Positions 21,515-33,451 of a stretch of DNA of 64,000 nt are shown here, in pieces. The first letter of the stretch is position 1. Every line of letters starts with the position of its first letter. Origin of the DNA: Artemisia argyi (lineage: Eukaryota > Streptophyta > Magnoliopsida > Asterales > Asteraceae); the NCBI GenBank assembly GCA_030686995.1, contig CM060680.1, positions 201,363,322 to 201,427,321 on the forward strand, written 5' to 3'. The notes below the pieces were generated by a model. The model had not been told where the DNA came from and made no database searches. It saw only the letters and a program-made list of their open reading frames with translations. The position numbers and the translations under genes are program-made.

Positions 21515-22858
21515 TTAGCATTCAGTGACTAAGTTAGACTTTAAACTCATCCCTTTAGCAGACTTTATAACCAAGTCTCTAGCCAAATCCTTGGTCAAGT
21601 GATCAGCTAAATTTTGTTGAGATCTAACAAACTCTATAGATACCACCCCATTCATGATAAGCTCACGAATCATGCTATGCCTGACACCTAAGTGTCTAGA
21701 CTTCCCATTGTACATCTGGCTATAAGCCTTTGCCAATGTAGCTGCACTATCACAACGGATAGAAATAGGTGCTATAGGTTTAGGCCACAATGGAATCTCA
21801 AGAAGCAAGTTTTTCAACCATTCAGCTTCTTTACCAGCAGCTGCCAAAGCCACAAATTCAGATTCCATTGTTGAACTGGTGATACAAGTTTGCTTCTTAG
21901 ATACCCAAGAAATTGCACCTCCACCAAGTAGGAATACCCAGCCACTGGTAGACGAATTGTCTTCAGTGTTACTGATCCAACTTGCATCAGTGTATCCTTC
22001 CAACACTGAAGGATAACCAGTATATGAGAGACTATAATCCATAGTTCTCTTCAAATACTTCAGTACCCTCTGAATTGCTTGCAAGTGCTGAGCACTAGGA
22101 TTACTAGTATACCTGCTCAGTTTACCCACTTCAAAAGCAATATCAGGCCTTGTACACGTCATGGCATACATCAGGCAGCCAATCACCCTAGAATACTCAA
22201 GTTGAGATACAGCTTTGCCAGTATTAGGCATAAGCTTCTCAATGGTATCCAAAGGAGTACTCACTGGAGTACAATCAAAGTAATTAAATTTCTTCAGTAC
22301 CTTCTCAATATAATGAGACTGAGAAATTGATATACCATTACTTTCATGTTTGATCCTTATACCAAGGATAACATCTGCCTCCCCCATGTCCTTCATGGAG
22401 ATCTTGATGACAAAAAATTCATTTGTCAAGTCAACCTGATTTTGGTCAGTGCCAAAGATCAGCATGTCATCAACATATAGACAAATGATGACTCCTTTAT
22501 CAGATTCATCAAATTTGCTATATACACATTTGTCAGCCTGGTTAAGAACATAACCATTAGACAAAACCACTTCATCAAAATTTTGATGCCATTGCTTAGG
22601 TGCATGTTTCAGTCCATATAAAGACTTGATTAGTTTACACACCTTGTTTTCATTGCCAGGCAAGATGAAGCCCTGAGGTTGGTTCATATAAACCTCTTCA
22701 TCCAATTCACCATTCAAGAAAGTTGTCTTCACATCCATCTGATGAATAATCAGATTGTGAATTGATGCCAAAGCAATCAGCAGCCTGATCACTTTCCAAA
22801 GTAAACTATTCAACCCTAATGCCTGGGTATCACGAATATCTACTTGGGATAAGACCAA
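21515..22858 (-). pseudogene. Copia reverse transcriptase-RNase H, 5' LTR-fused ORF
   Basis: An open frame of 447 codons without internal stops. The first roughly 23 residues (MVLSQVDIRDTQALGLNSLL) come from the 5' LTR. Then follows the RT from its first motif (IHQMDVKTTFLNGELDEEVY) through the active site YVDDMLIFG to the RNase H domain (GYTDASWIS, STMESEFVALAAAGKEAEWL, IRCDSAATLAKA, RSQQNLADHLTK). The N-terminal part of the Copia polyprotein is absent, so the product could not support a full replication cycle. Its openness despite LTR divergence is worth noting; it may simply reflect age too low to collect a stop. Confidence 0.85.
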
Positions 22859-23423
22859 ATGTATGTTAGTGATTTAGGCACAAATCAATAACATTGCGTG
22901 TTTAAGTGTTATATGTTTTCTGTGTATCTCTCATGCATCAATAGATTTACCTATTTATAGGTAATATTACTCAACCCTAGTCAATGGAATTAAGAGTGAT
23001 TAACGGACCATTAATCCCACTTAATTGCCTCCATAATAATAGGTATTAGTGGTTACATGACCAATTAAACGTGGTCATTAATGAAGTTAAAACTGCTACT
23101 TGAATAGGTCAAAGCCGTTACAAGTTAGTTATGATTCAGTCTAGTGAGTTCTTTATACTCACTGATGAGCTAGTCCCTGAGGACATGACAACTTCCTGAT
23201 GAGATCCTTCAGCCAGAGCTGAACCCATCATCCTGATGAATACCATTCAGTCCAGAGTATCACTCCCTGAAAGAGTGAACTCACTGAACTTCATCAGATA
23301 CTGAATAACACTTAACCACTATAGGAGTCAGGGTGTTCAGGGACCTGATGGGTGTACACTCCGTACCTCCTGACCCATTGCCAGGTTTGAACTAAACCCT
23401 CAAGTGCACTAAATTTTCCAACA
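22788..23423 (-). repeat. Copia 5' LTR, last bases missing at the deletion junction
   Basis: 636 bp starting TGTTGG in element orientation (23423) and running to about 22788, where GAAAGTGAT joins the RT sequence CAGGCTGCTGATTGC. The terminal ACA of the LTR is gone. The shared TGAT(C/A) at the junction suggests microhomology-mediated deletion. Confidence 0.85.
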
Positions 23424-24042
23424 CCTAATATATAAACTTGGCCTATTAAACCACAGGGTTTGAACCTACCGTCACACAGACTCAAACCAGGTAAAGCCCA
23501 ACCTTTTCCTTTTCAGAAGATTGGCGTGATCACTTCAAAGATGTTTGCACTTAACATGAATTGAATTTAAAACCTCGCTTACTTTAGAGTGATAGTAACA
23601 AGGTGTAGAGAAATGTTTTTATTTTTATTATTATTATTATTATTTTATTTTTTTCACAATAGTTGTTGTGAACATGATTGAAGAAGCTTCACATTGCAAA
23701 TTGTGGACAAGAATATTGAAAAGTCCACACTTGTATGCATGAAACAGGAACAAACGGAAGAAGCTATACACTCTTTAAAGTGTGGACGATTATGAAAACT
23801 CGACACTTGAAAGTGTGAACAAACCAACTAAAGCCAACTGAAAAAGCGGGTAAAGTAGAAAAGTTCACACCTAGAAATGTGACAAATTCTATAGAGCTAT
23901 TGTAACCTCGGCATTCGGCATCCAAATTTTTATATCCAGATTTTTACAAATTAAATAAAACTAAACAAATCCAAATTTAAAGCTCAAGGTCATAGTTAAT
24001 TCATTGCATATAACCAAATATCATAACATTCTATCTTTGAGT

Positions 24043-24243
24043 TTAACAAGCAAATACAAGAACTCGATTACATTGGACTGTTAATTGATCCTTCGTTTCT
24101 CTAGCATCTACCACAATTATGCAATTACTCCTTACTCCTTTTTGCTCAGACTCAACAAATGCTCGACATTCTTGAGAATTTCCTTTGACCCTGATCGAAA
24201 CCCTTCGACTGATATGCGACTGATAATCTATATCCAAAGTAAC
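24043..24243 (-). pseudogene. Orphan terminal exon, unknown protein (copy B)
   Basis: Counterpart of 3521-3721 with the same acceptor (TTGCAG|GTTAC) and an intact 66-residue frame (VTLDIDYQSH start). Differences from copy A are few and do not break the frame. Confidence 0.35.
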
Positions 24244-25164
24244 CTGCAACATAACATATCACAACATTAACAAACTATTAGCTAAACTAAAACTTAATAC
24301 AAAATTTCATTCACTACTAATTCAACCATTTTATTCCGAAGCTAATAACCTATATTTAGCAACGCCTAACAGACTCTACAAATCATTATAACCTAACGCG
24401 ACAAAACTAAAATATAACAAAGCAAAAAACAGCAACAGTTACTTATTTTAAACTTACATACCCACACATATAACTGACCTCAAACTTCACCTTTATGACA
24501 AACTGCTCTAAACACCAGTAAAATAACAATAGACATCAACGACTTTCCTAAACACATACCACATGCAAGTAGGGTGCTGGAAGTGGATTGAGCTTAGCAA
24601 AACTAGGTGTTACAGAATTCTATGACCATAAAACATAAATCATATACTTGGCAGACTTGCATTGTAATTCCTATAGCAGAGCGTATAACAAGCATCACAT
24701 ACTCGTAATCCCAGGAAATCATTTATAAAAAGGAATAAAATTCAGCATCTCATAGCTAGCTACCAAATATGATATATGATTCACCAAAACAGTGAGTACA
24801 TAGATTTATATAAGCTAATCATTTTCTGAAAAGCATTATTTTGTGTTGTTTGCGTCATCTAAAACCTGATTGGTATAATTCTTATTTGCTACTATCTAAA
24901 ACATATAAATATTGGCTTGTTGAATAACTAGTAATGTTACTCCTTCGACCCAAAAACTATATGTTCGCGACTTTGTGTTGGGAAACAAACACTTTATAAA
25001 AGCCATGTCCAGTACGGAAATGATCCACACTAACTCAAACTAAATTCTATTAACCAATTACATGGAATTTTGCGTAGTGTTGACGCGATCTGCTAGCAGC
25101 CCACTTTCTCATTCTGACCAGCTTATGCATGTTCACTGGGCAAAGAAGCTTCTAACTTGCATAA

Positions 25165-25448
25165 GAGGGGAGGGAGTAATAACGCCCCAACGGCGTTTTT
25201 GCCTACATGGCATGTTTTCCACGCCGTTTAGGCCTTAACACCATTTCCAGCTTATTTTTTTGGCCTTGCGTTTCCTTTCGCGTTACCACACTAACGCACG
25301 TTAGTAAACTTTCCATTTGGTTCAAAAAAAGCCCCCTAGTATATTACCGTTTGAATTTGACCGTTTGCAACGGATACATTTTCTAAAACCAAAAAAAAAT
25401 TCAACACTACTTACATATATACATATGCTACTGATCAGCATATACTCA

Positions 25449-25482
<34 letters not shown>

Positions 25483-26657
25483 CATCCGATCCAAAAAAAA
25501 AAAAAAAACATCCGATCCACAAAAAAAACAATCCGATCCAAAAAAAATGTCGGGACGTGACGATCAAAGTTTCATGAACTTGACGATGGGTTTTGGAAAT
25601 CCTAACTCAAACAATGCCGGATCTTCGTCAATGCCTAACCCACTTAATTTCACACCCGAACAACAACAACAATTTATGTTAATGTGGCAACAAAATTTCG
25701 CACAAACCCAAACCGAGCAACATACACCGCCAACACCACAAACCCAATCCTCACAAGCGGCATCCGTGGAGCCCGAAGCTATATCTCCACGAAAGCAAAA
25801 ACGTGGAGGTAAACGGGCGTCAAAAAGAGCCAAAGAAACCCAATCCTCACAAGTATATGATGAAAAAAATCCCGACGTGAGTAATACTACGTTACGTTGG
25901 ACATCGGAAGAAGAATGTCTACTTGCCGTGTGTTGGGTGGCCGTTTCCGAGGATAAGAATGTTGGAGTATCTCAAAAGTCGATTACGTTTTGGTATCGGG
26001 TTATGAATGAGTTCAACCGGAAAAATTTTCAAAATCGTAACAAAGATATGCTATCAAGCAAGTGGCATACGTTGAACGCAAATTGCCAAAAGTTCGAAGC
26101 GTGTTACAAACGTGCTAAACGTTTGACAAAAAGTGGTGAAGGTGATAATGATGATATAAGGCATGCTAGACAATTCTATCGTGACGAACACAAAGGTGTT
26201 TCGTTTGGTCAAGAGGAAACGTGGTTGATTTTGAGGGCATGTCCAAAATGGGACGCGCCGGAACCGATTGATTTAACCGGAGATGTCCCCGGTCAAAGCA
26301 ATGAAGAGCTATTCGGTCATGATGCACAACCACGTCCGCCCGGGAAAGCACGCACCGGGAAGAAACAAAAGTCCGATACATCGACTAGTACCGGGGGAAG
26401 TGCATCAAGTAACTTGGATTCTTTGACACACGTGCTTCGACTTAGACGGGAAGCGGCCCAAATGGCGTACGACGCGGCTAGAATGAAAGACGAGACGACT
26501 ACGTGTTTGGAGGAATTTAGATTTCTCAGTATGAAAATGAGTGACGTAGATCCGGACAAGGCGTATTTTATCAAACTGGAAAAACAAAGAATCAAACAAA
26601 AATATAATTTGCAACATCCGCCAACCGGTCCGACAAACAACTAGTTTTTTTTATTAT

Positions 26658-26701
<44 letters not shown>

Positions 26702-26913
26702 TTGTAATGTTTTTATTTCGTAATGTAATGTTTAGTTTTATTAATGAAATGTTTGAATGTTTAATAAATGAATTTGTTGAGGGTAGAATTTATAAATATG
26801 AAAAAGTGGTGTTATTGGGTGTTATGATTTCCTGATGTTTTTGGTGTTAAAATGATGTGGCGCTGACGTGGCAGTGGTGTTGGTGTTATTTAGTGTTATT
26901 ACTCCTTGCCCTC
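25165..26913 (+). mobile_element. PIF/Harbinger-type element (1749 bp) carrying only a SANT-like ORF
   Basis: The terminal inverted repeats are GAGGGGAGGGAGTAATAAC (25165-25183) and its complement at 26895-26913, matching at 17 of 19 positions. They are flanked by TAA duplications (25162-25164 and 26914-26916). The 3-bp TWA target duplication is diagnostic for PIF/Harbinger. The only long ORF is the 365-residue protein at 25547-26644; the DDE transposase (ORF2) is absent, so mobility would need help in trans. Poly-A (about 25450-25510) and poly-T (about 26659-26699) runs flank the ORF. Confidence 0.85.
25547..26644 (+). CDS. Harbinger ORF1-type Myb/SANT (trihelix-like) DNA-binding protein
   Basis: 365 codons from ATG 25547, uninterrupted. 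The N-terminus is Asn/Gln-rich (FTPEQQQQFMLMWQQNFAQT), followed by a basic cluster (RKQKRGGKRASKRAK, about residues 82-96). A Myb/SANT-like domain follows: LRWTSEEECLLAVCWVAVSE and FWYRVMNEFNRKN, with KWHTLNANCQKFEACYKRA. A C-terminal coiled region (LRLRREAAQMAYDAARMKDE) is of the kind often labelled NAM-associated. ORF1 proteins of PIF/Harbinger elements help the transposase bind DNA and enter the nucleus. The alternative label is a domesticated trihelix-like regulator, but the enclosing inverted repeats favour a transposon gene. The frame looks functional. Confidence 0.8.
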   Translation: MSGRDDQSFMNLTMGFGNPNSNNAGSSSMPNPLNFTPEQQQQFMLMWQQNFAQTQTEQHTPPTPQTQSSQAASVEPEAISPRKQKRGGKRASKRAKETQSSQVYDEKNPDVSNTTLRWTSEEECLLAVCWVAVSEDKNVGVSQKSITFWYRVMNEFNRKNFQNRNKDMLSSKWHTLNANCQKFEACYKRAKRLTKSGEGDNDDIRHARQFYRDEHKGVSFGQEETWLILRACPKWDAPEPIDLTGDVPGQSNEELFGHDAQPRPPGKARTGKKQKSDTSTSTGGSASSNLDSLTHVLRLRREAAQMAYDAARMKDETTTCLEEFRFLSMKMSDVDPDKAYFIKLEKQRIKQKYNLQHPPTGPTNN

Positions 26914-26916
26914 TAA

Positions 26917-27367
26917 TAGTATTTGTGTATGTAACATCTATCCTGAATCTTGAGCTCAATGACACTTCTTGATAAAACATAGTCAAAAAACACAAGGCAT
27001 GATCGATTCATCTCCTAACTGTATACAAAGCGAACTAGCCTAGTTAAGCCAGTTAATATAACACTGTCCAACTCTAAACCCTACATATTAGGCAAGGCAT
27101 GCCATAAAACTTCTAATGCAACTCCGTAAACTCCTAAAGCACATAACAACACTAGCTTCAAGCAAAAAAAAGCTGAAAAAAGTACCTGATTAGTGAGTAG
27201 TTATACATATAAAACATCTTCACGTGAACCAGAGAAGAGCTGAAAGACATATAAAATCAAGTTAAGAGCATGAATAACAATGGAATTAACCATAAAGGAG
27301 TTGTAACATATGTTTTTACAAATTCCCACTGCATTATGAAAACTAAATGATCGATTTTTACGTACTA
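26917..27367. other. Spacer inside copy B, no gene seen
   Basis: AT-rich sequence right of the Harbinger element. Up to about 27170 it has no counterpart in copy A, where about 390 bp appear to have been deleted. After that it rejoins the duplication. Confidence 0.5.
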
Positions 27368-28140
27368 CTACATGATTTTACCGTATTCAAGCATTAAAGA
27401 AGTAAATGCATACTCAGCCTCACAAATTGCTGAACCTTTTGACCTTTCGGATGTTGCCAATGGTGGTCGTTTCTTTATACGCTCCCTCATCTCGATCAGT
27501 GAATGTATGCAGGAATAAATCAACCATATAGACGACATTATTGATAAAACCTGACAAAAAGTTACACATACCGATAGGTGAACCCAAAATACCCAGCCTA
27601 ACAAATTGCTGAACCTTTACTGCCTGTTACTTTGTTTTGTAGATATCTGTGATATTTTATCACCTGTAATTTTATCTGATGAAAATATCATATTTTCATA
27701 TTAGTATTTTTCCAAGGAAAACAGTAACAATGAAAACAAAATTAAGAAAATAATAATCACCTCAAGAAGTTGTCAGCTACCGGCACAGGACCTAATGTTT
27801 CACAAAATTATAATATCAAGGATAAAACAAGTACACTTCTAACGACTTTCAGTTACCCACTTTATTAACTAGTACTGAGCTCATCGTCAAATGCAAGGCA
27901 GTATGCTTTTAGCTCATGGTCTGTCTCCCTGTTCATTCGCTGACCTATCAAGAACGCTGATAATAGTGATGCACTTACAGTACCAGATGTACCGGGTTCC
28001 GACTTCAGGGGAAGAACATCTTTCAAAACACCTTGAACCTCTTTATAACCGAGATGACCACCGGCTAAAACTTCCCTGAGGGCACCCAGTTGCGCCTTTG
28101 ATACTTTTTCTACATCTTTCGGTTCTCCCTTGGCCGACAT
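27368..28140 (-). pseudogene. TrpD-like gene fragments, copy B
   Basis: The exon 28140-27865 again encodes the TrpD helical bundle (LGALREVLAGGHLGYKEVQG, SASLLSAFLIGQRMNRETD, LKAYCLAFDDEL) and is slightly closer to what I recall of intact relatives than copy A is. The second exon (near 27512) has lost its acceptor (CTGCAT instead of CTGCAG). It also carries an extra 7 bp near 27438 that shifts the frame after PPLATSE. Both changes show relaxed constraint. Confidence 0.6.
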
Positions 28141-29109
28141 TAAACATAAGCTTAGAAAAATGACTGTCTTGCTATAAAATATATATGACTATATACTGAA
28201 CACTTTCCAAAACATCAATTCATCATTCTTGCAAAAATGCAAGTTGAACTCTGCAGTTTGCACAAATTTAAGCGTTTTTAAATCCAGATAAGAAAATACC
28301 AAGCACAATGGTATCTTTTGCATTCACATTTTTCCATACCTCATTAACTAATGGTATCTTTTAGCATTTTTGCAAGATATGATTGGTTTACTATACGAAT
28401 TCAATAATAAATTTTCACAAACACAATCATAGATTAGCTAATGGAAAAATTATGAAGAACGATTAGTAGACAAAAATTGCATGCATCTTTCCAAACTAAT
28501 CAGCATTAAAGTCTTTAATCAGTTCTAACTGAAAATTTTCATCACTAGGAGTTATAAAACTTATTATACAACTAAAGCCTGCTATAACACTAGAACTATT
28601 ACATAATATCCCGACATTTTCACCTTAGCTGCTTATTAGTCTACACTCTACACAAGTTTCCTACGGTAAGCCACTAGCTCATTTCACTACTTAAGGACAC
28701 CAAACACGTATCCGAATACAAACTAATTATAATTGTCCTAACCAGTTAAAAATGCAGAAGTGATATCAGTAAGCTACCATTACTCCTGTCCTAATGAACT
28801 CACACAAACGAGAGCCACCTTGACCTTCTAAGGTCAAAACTACTAAAAATCCGATAACTAACATCCACATCTTATTAACCTGCACCTATAGCTGAAAGTA
28901 AGCAAACAGGTATATTGCAGCACATTCATTTCACCGATACTTGTATCACATCACTCAAATTATCATCACCATATGCATCCAAAAATATGAATCACTAACA
29001 TGAATCTAAACTCAGATGTCGAAAACTTTGTCAGTGTTGGTGCAGTACAGATATGTGAAATCAGGTAAACTGTTATAGCATCAATCTAAGCTCGATAACT
29101 ATAAAAGGG

Positions 29110-29320
29110 TACATGTATATAAAAGGGTAAACATGTAATATCATTGAAGCTCGATAAGGGCTCGCGAGCCTCCCGAGCTGAGTATTTTCGAGCTCGAACT
29201 AGACTCAAAAACGTACTCGAGCAGCTCGAGCTCGAGCTCGACTCGTTTATATCGAGTCGATTTCGAGTAGTTTACGAGTCGATCTCGAATAGCTAGCGAG
29301 CTGTCTCGGCTCGTTTACAC
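29110..29320. repeat. GAGCTCG/CTCGAG-rich insertion in copy B
   Basis: A block dense in GAGCTCGA, CTCGAGCTCG and CGAGTCGAT phrases replaces the copy A sequence near 7595-7735. It resembles short non-coding dispersed repeats common in eudicots. No terminal repeats could be fixed. Confidence 0.45.
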
Positions 29321-31287
29321 CAACAAAAAGGATAAATTATGCAATACATACCGATCCTAGTTTCACATACATCAATCTATAACTAGAGTCAATACATTCA
29401 CAAACGATATATCCGATCAACGTGAAACTAGCGTAAACAGAAACTACACAATAACCAAAATAGCATACTGTAACACATTGCACGTATATCAAAATTTATA
29501 CTAACATCGTTCAAGTTAAAACAATCACATTACACTCAAATCATTCACATGATTAAACAAATAGAGTCAATACATTCACAAACGATATATCCGACTACCA
29601 GAAACTAGCGTTTAACAAACTCAAATCATTTCCACATAATCCTTTCATACTCTATACACTACACCTGTCAAATAGTCAACTCATGCATACACTACCACAA
29701 AACCCCCTAAAATCAACCGATCATCATGGAAGACAACAATATATCCTTTAACAAAATTAACAGAAAATGAAAGAATGAACAGAAATCATACCCAATTCGC
29801 ACGGCGGAGGTGCGTCGGAGTTTTGTTATGTACGATGGAGATACGGTGAGGGTATTGTGGCGATGAGTTTTGATATTCCGCAAATTAACAGAGGGAGCAG
29901 GTTTTTAAAAATAAGTTCACACCTTCTTATTCTTGTGTGTAAAAAGTTTGACCACAAAACATTGGCAAATTAAATTGAAATCACAGTTTTATTGTTAATT
30001 TATTAATTACAGTTTTTTTTTTCTTTTCTTTTTTTAAGTTTATAATAATAATAACAAGTAAAAGCAATATGGTAATCTATATCAACTTTTTATATTTATT
30101 TTTATTAATGGATAATTAATTTGAGATCATAAAAAGGATCGGGAAGGAAGAGGAAAGGTGAATTGTTCACCTTTGGGAACACGTGCGTTGTGGGTCTAAA
30201 AAATAAATATACCCATTTCTATTATAAAATAATAATAATAATACTAATAAAATAAAAATTCCACTATCTCATTTTTTACCTACAAATACCTCATTTTTAT
30301 CTATAAAGATCTCATAAACTTTACATAACTTCATACTTATTCCCTACCAAAAATCTGATATAGCTTGTTCGCTTTCACATACCATCGATGAGATCATAGT
30401 TTTAGTTGATTGACTTAGCTGTGCAATTTGACAAGGCATGTGAAGCTAAAGATGATCTGAAAAAAGCATACGAGAAATGCAATGACATTCCGCAAGAAAA
30501 CGGTTCGTTAGCCCGCCGTCATTAGGGTTTCTTCTATTGCACCGCCGCCGTTGTGACGGCATCACCTTGTGTCTCTGACGCCATCATGATGTGTGACTCT
30601 GTCGCTCTTTAAAAAGTCTGAGCCGTCTCGTGTAATTTTTTTCTCTGAATCTCGGTCTTCAAATACAAGTGACGGCGTCACTTTGTAAGTTGTGACACCG
30701 TTAGGGTCCCATTCCTAACAAATTCGCGACTTGATCGTTTTCTTCATTTTTTTGTCAAATTAGCCCAAAACTTGCTAGTTTTCATATTTTGCGTCTCAAG
30801 TACCTAAAATATAAAAAGAAACGATTTAAGGCAATAATTAATCAAATACATACGAGTTTAGGGACTAAATGACCCCTAAAAAGGTCTGTTTTAAATCATT
30901 ATCAAATGTTCAAGTTGTTCATTTTTGAACTTTAATAAACATATCTATATGATTACGGGGGGTTGATTGCAAAAGTTATTAAGAAACTAGCTATTGGATT
31001 AAATAATTTATAAAAAAATTGACTTGGGGTGACTAAACACTCACTAATCACACTAATAGCTATGCCCCTGAATAATATTGATTAATGTTTATAATTTTTT
31101 ACATTCAATTTATGCATTCATTAGTCCTATAAAGTAAGAAAATTTGCATATCAATTAGTTACACACATTTTCTTCACGCTATCTTTTGCGTGGGTGTGAC
31201 AAATTAATCACTATACTTTTAAGAATGAATAAGGGCTAATGACTTAAAAATACATTCAACTTATCATTTTTTTATTTTTATTTTTAT

Positions 31288-31318
<31 letters not shown>

Positions 31319-31770
31319 ATTTTTGCTATTTTAACCCAATGCTTCAAAAACCAACCTTTGTATGTATTGTGTGACCTCCTTTTTCGTTAGCCGGTTGCTT
31401 GTCCCCACTTATATCATTTATGCATTTCCAACTCAGATAAAACATTTCTACCTAAGATAAAACATTATCCGCCTTGACCACTAAGTTTAATATAGTACCA
31501 AATGCGGTGTCGTTTTCTTTTCAGATCCAAGTACAAAACACACACACACTTACGTATATCCAGATCCCTTTTAACCAACCAAAATCCTAGTTATTCATGA
31601 ATCCAAATTGATTGTCGTTATTGCTCCATTATTAAAATTGATTGGTGCAAAAGGTTCATTATACTTTATTCTCATGGCCCCCCATGTCAATGTTGTCTAT
31701 ATTTAACGTTTCAACATGCATACCATATTAGGGTTATAAATTTATTATTATTATTTTGTTTTTTTATAGA

Positions 31771-32130
31771 ATGGCACCATCTAGTGGTTCAGACTCTCAT
31801 TACTTATTCGATGTTCATTGTAAAGGTGTGTATTATTTAGAACCACGTAGGTATGAAAGTGGGGGTGTGTTTTATATGGGAGTTGCTAAGGATAAAAAAA
31901 TAGACTATGCAAGTTTGTGTGAGTATATGAAAAAAAAAAACGACTGAGCAAAATTTCTATTCTTTGTATTTCTATTTACCTTACCTGGATGTTAATTAGG
32001 AGTAGGTTTGAAACTAATAGAAGGTGATAGGGATGTGGCTGACATGTACGAATTTGCTGAGTCATATAGGAAGATAATGATGTATATGACATATATTCCA
32101 CAACAATTAGATGATTTTATTATCAAAATC
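31771..32130 (+). pseudogene. MULE transposase N-terminal fragment, copy B
   Basis: From ATG 31771 (MAPSSGSDSHYLFDVHCKGV) the frame is open to 31947, without the stop seen at the same place in copy A. A second piece at 32008-32130 encodes LIEGDRDVADMYEFAESYRK. Homology to copy A stops at 32132, where AT-rich DNA replaces the rest of the transposase. Confidence 0.75.
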
Positions 32131-33183
32131 TTGAAATATTTTTTTCTCCAAAAATGTCTATTAAAATTTTATACTAATATAAAAAACACTTTTTATGCTT
32201 GAAATATTTTTTTCTCCAAAAATATATATAATTAAATTTAAAAAAAAATGTAAATAATTCAAGTATAAAATTTGGTTTTAGGTTTTGACCCATAACCGAA
32301 CCGAACTTCGGTTCGGTTCTCGGTTCGATTTTCGGTTATGACTCAATTTTTTTTTTAAACCGAACAATCCAAACCGAATAAACCGATTAACAAAGAACCG
32401 AACAAATGAACACCCCTACGAGAAAGGAGTGTGGGATATGACAAAAGAGGACTTTTTATGAGACGACTTAATTTGACCGGATTTGGTTGAAAATAAGGAC
32501 GGACTATTGAGTATTGGCATTGACTAATTTTCAAGCACTGAATTGTGGACACAAATTAAATAAAGATCAGAGATGGTGAATTTAATAAAACTTATGGACC
32601 ATATGTGTAATTAACTTTAAAATGATTATTCATTTTCTATTTAGAAAAAGAGTTTGTCTAATAAAACACACTGGTTAAGCAATATGTATTAAACTTGATT
32701 TTTTTTTTCTTTTTTATATATCATGTATTTAATACAAATTAATTAAACATATAAATTACTATAATTAAATAAGCTCTTTATTCAATAAACTCAAAGTTTT
32801 CTTTTAAAACAGTGATACTAATATGTACACGTACGCATTTACTTGACATATATAGATTTAATGTGTCATGACTATTATACCCTCACGTCTAACTTTTACC
32901 CTTTCCATTTTCTATTGGTTGAAAAACTTGACATTTCCTTAAACCCCTAATTACCACTGGCGTCTCTATTATTCCTCAACCCTCAATTTTCTCCTTCTAT
33001 TCTTAGCACACCAGCACCACTTCAACGACCATGAGCCACAAAACGTCATTCTAATTGAACACATAACTCTGAAACATCATTTAGGTTTGAAAAAAGAAAA
33101 AAATATTTAAACCATTCACAATACATATAAGTCAATACAAGCAAATATAATATCTTATTTATTATTATTATTATTTTTTTTTG
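32131..33183. other. No gene seen
   Basis: AT-rich spacer. A stretch of TTCGGTT/AACCGAA repeats at about 32295-32400 forms an imperfect inverted array (CCGAACCGAA, GGTTCGGTTC). Nothing coding is supported. Confidence 0.5.
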
Positions 33184-33451
33184 GGATAATTGTCTAAAAA
33201 TGCACAAACTTGCTATATTTTCCTTTTATATACACTAAGCATTTAATTTTCCTATTTAATTATCAAACTTGTTAATCATTCCTATTGTATGCCTTGTTAT
33301 GGTCAAGGTCCGACGTGACATTTGAAACTTGCTAAGACGTGTCATTTGAAACTTGAGACACGTCGAATATTATCCATAACAATGCCTACAATAGAAATGA
33401 TTAACACGTTTAAAAATTTGGCAAGTTTTATGCATTTTAAGACAATTATCC
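33184..33451. mobile_element. Foldback MITE (about 268 bp)
   Basis: The left end GGATAATTGTCTAAAAATGC and the right end GCATTTTAAGACAATTATCC are near-perfect inverted repeats. Complementarity continues inward: AATCATTCCTATTGTATGCC near 33275 pairs with GGC..ACAATAGAAATGATT near 33383, and GACGTG.. with ..CACGTC. Almost the whole element can therefore fold into one hairpin. No clear target duplication is seen because both flanks are T-rich. Confidence 0.7.

Larger units (their letters stand above)
20354..23423 (-). mobile_element. Copia retrotransposon, internally deleted (LTR - RT/RNase H - LTR)
   Basis: Two direct LTRs (20354-20993 and 22788-23423) flank the 3' half of a Copia polyprotein on the minus strand. 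Just inside the 3' LTR is a polypurine tract (AATTTGGGGAGGAT in element orientation, next to 20993), confirming polarity. The 5' LTR is fused directly to the reverse transcriptase, so the primer site, Gag, protease, integrase and the RT N-terminus are missing. The LTRs differ at about 15 positions by eye, roughly 2-3 percent, so the insertion is not recent. No matching 5-bp target duplication is seen (CACAG on the left, CCTAA on the right). Confidence 0.9.
23580..32130. repeat. Segmental duplication, copy B (about 8.5 kb)
   Basis: Matches 3065-11007 collinearly. Copy B alone contains about 390 bp near 25030-25164 and 26917-27170 with a PIF/Harbinger element inside, plus a GAGCTCG-rich insertion near 29110-29320. 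It lacks the Helitron and the hAT-like MITE of copy A. On its kinase side the match to copy A is broken by spacer DNA and the Copia element at 20354-23423. Confidence 0.9.

Noticed and set aside
20349..23428. Target-site duplication for the Copia element at 20354-23423
   Set aside because: Flanks CACAG and CCTAA do not match, so no duplication can be claimed.
25322..25567. Phe-rich minus-strand frame
   Set aside because: Translation of A-runs at the front of the Harbinger ORF.
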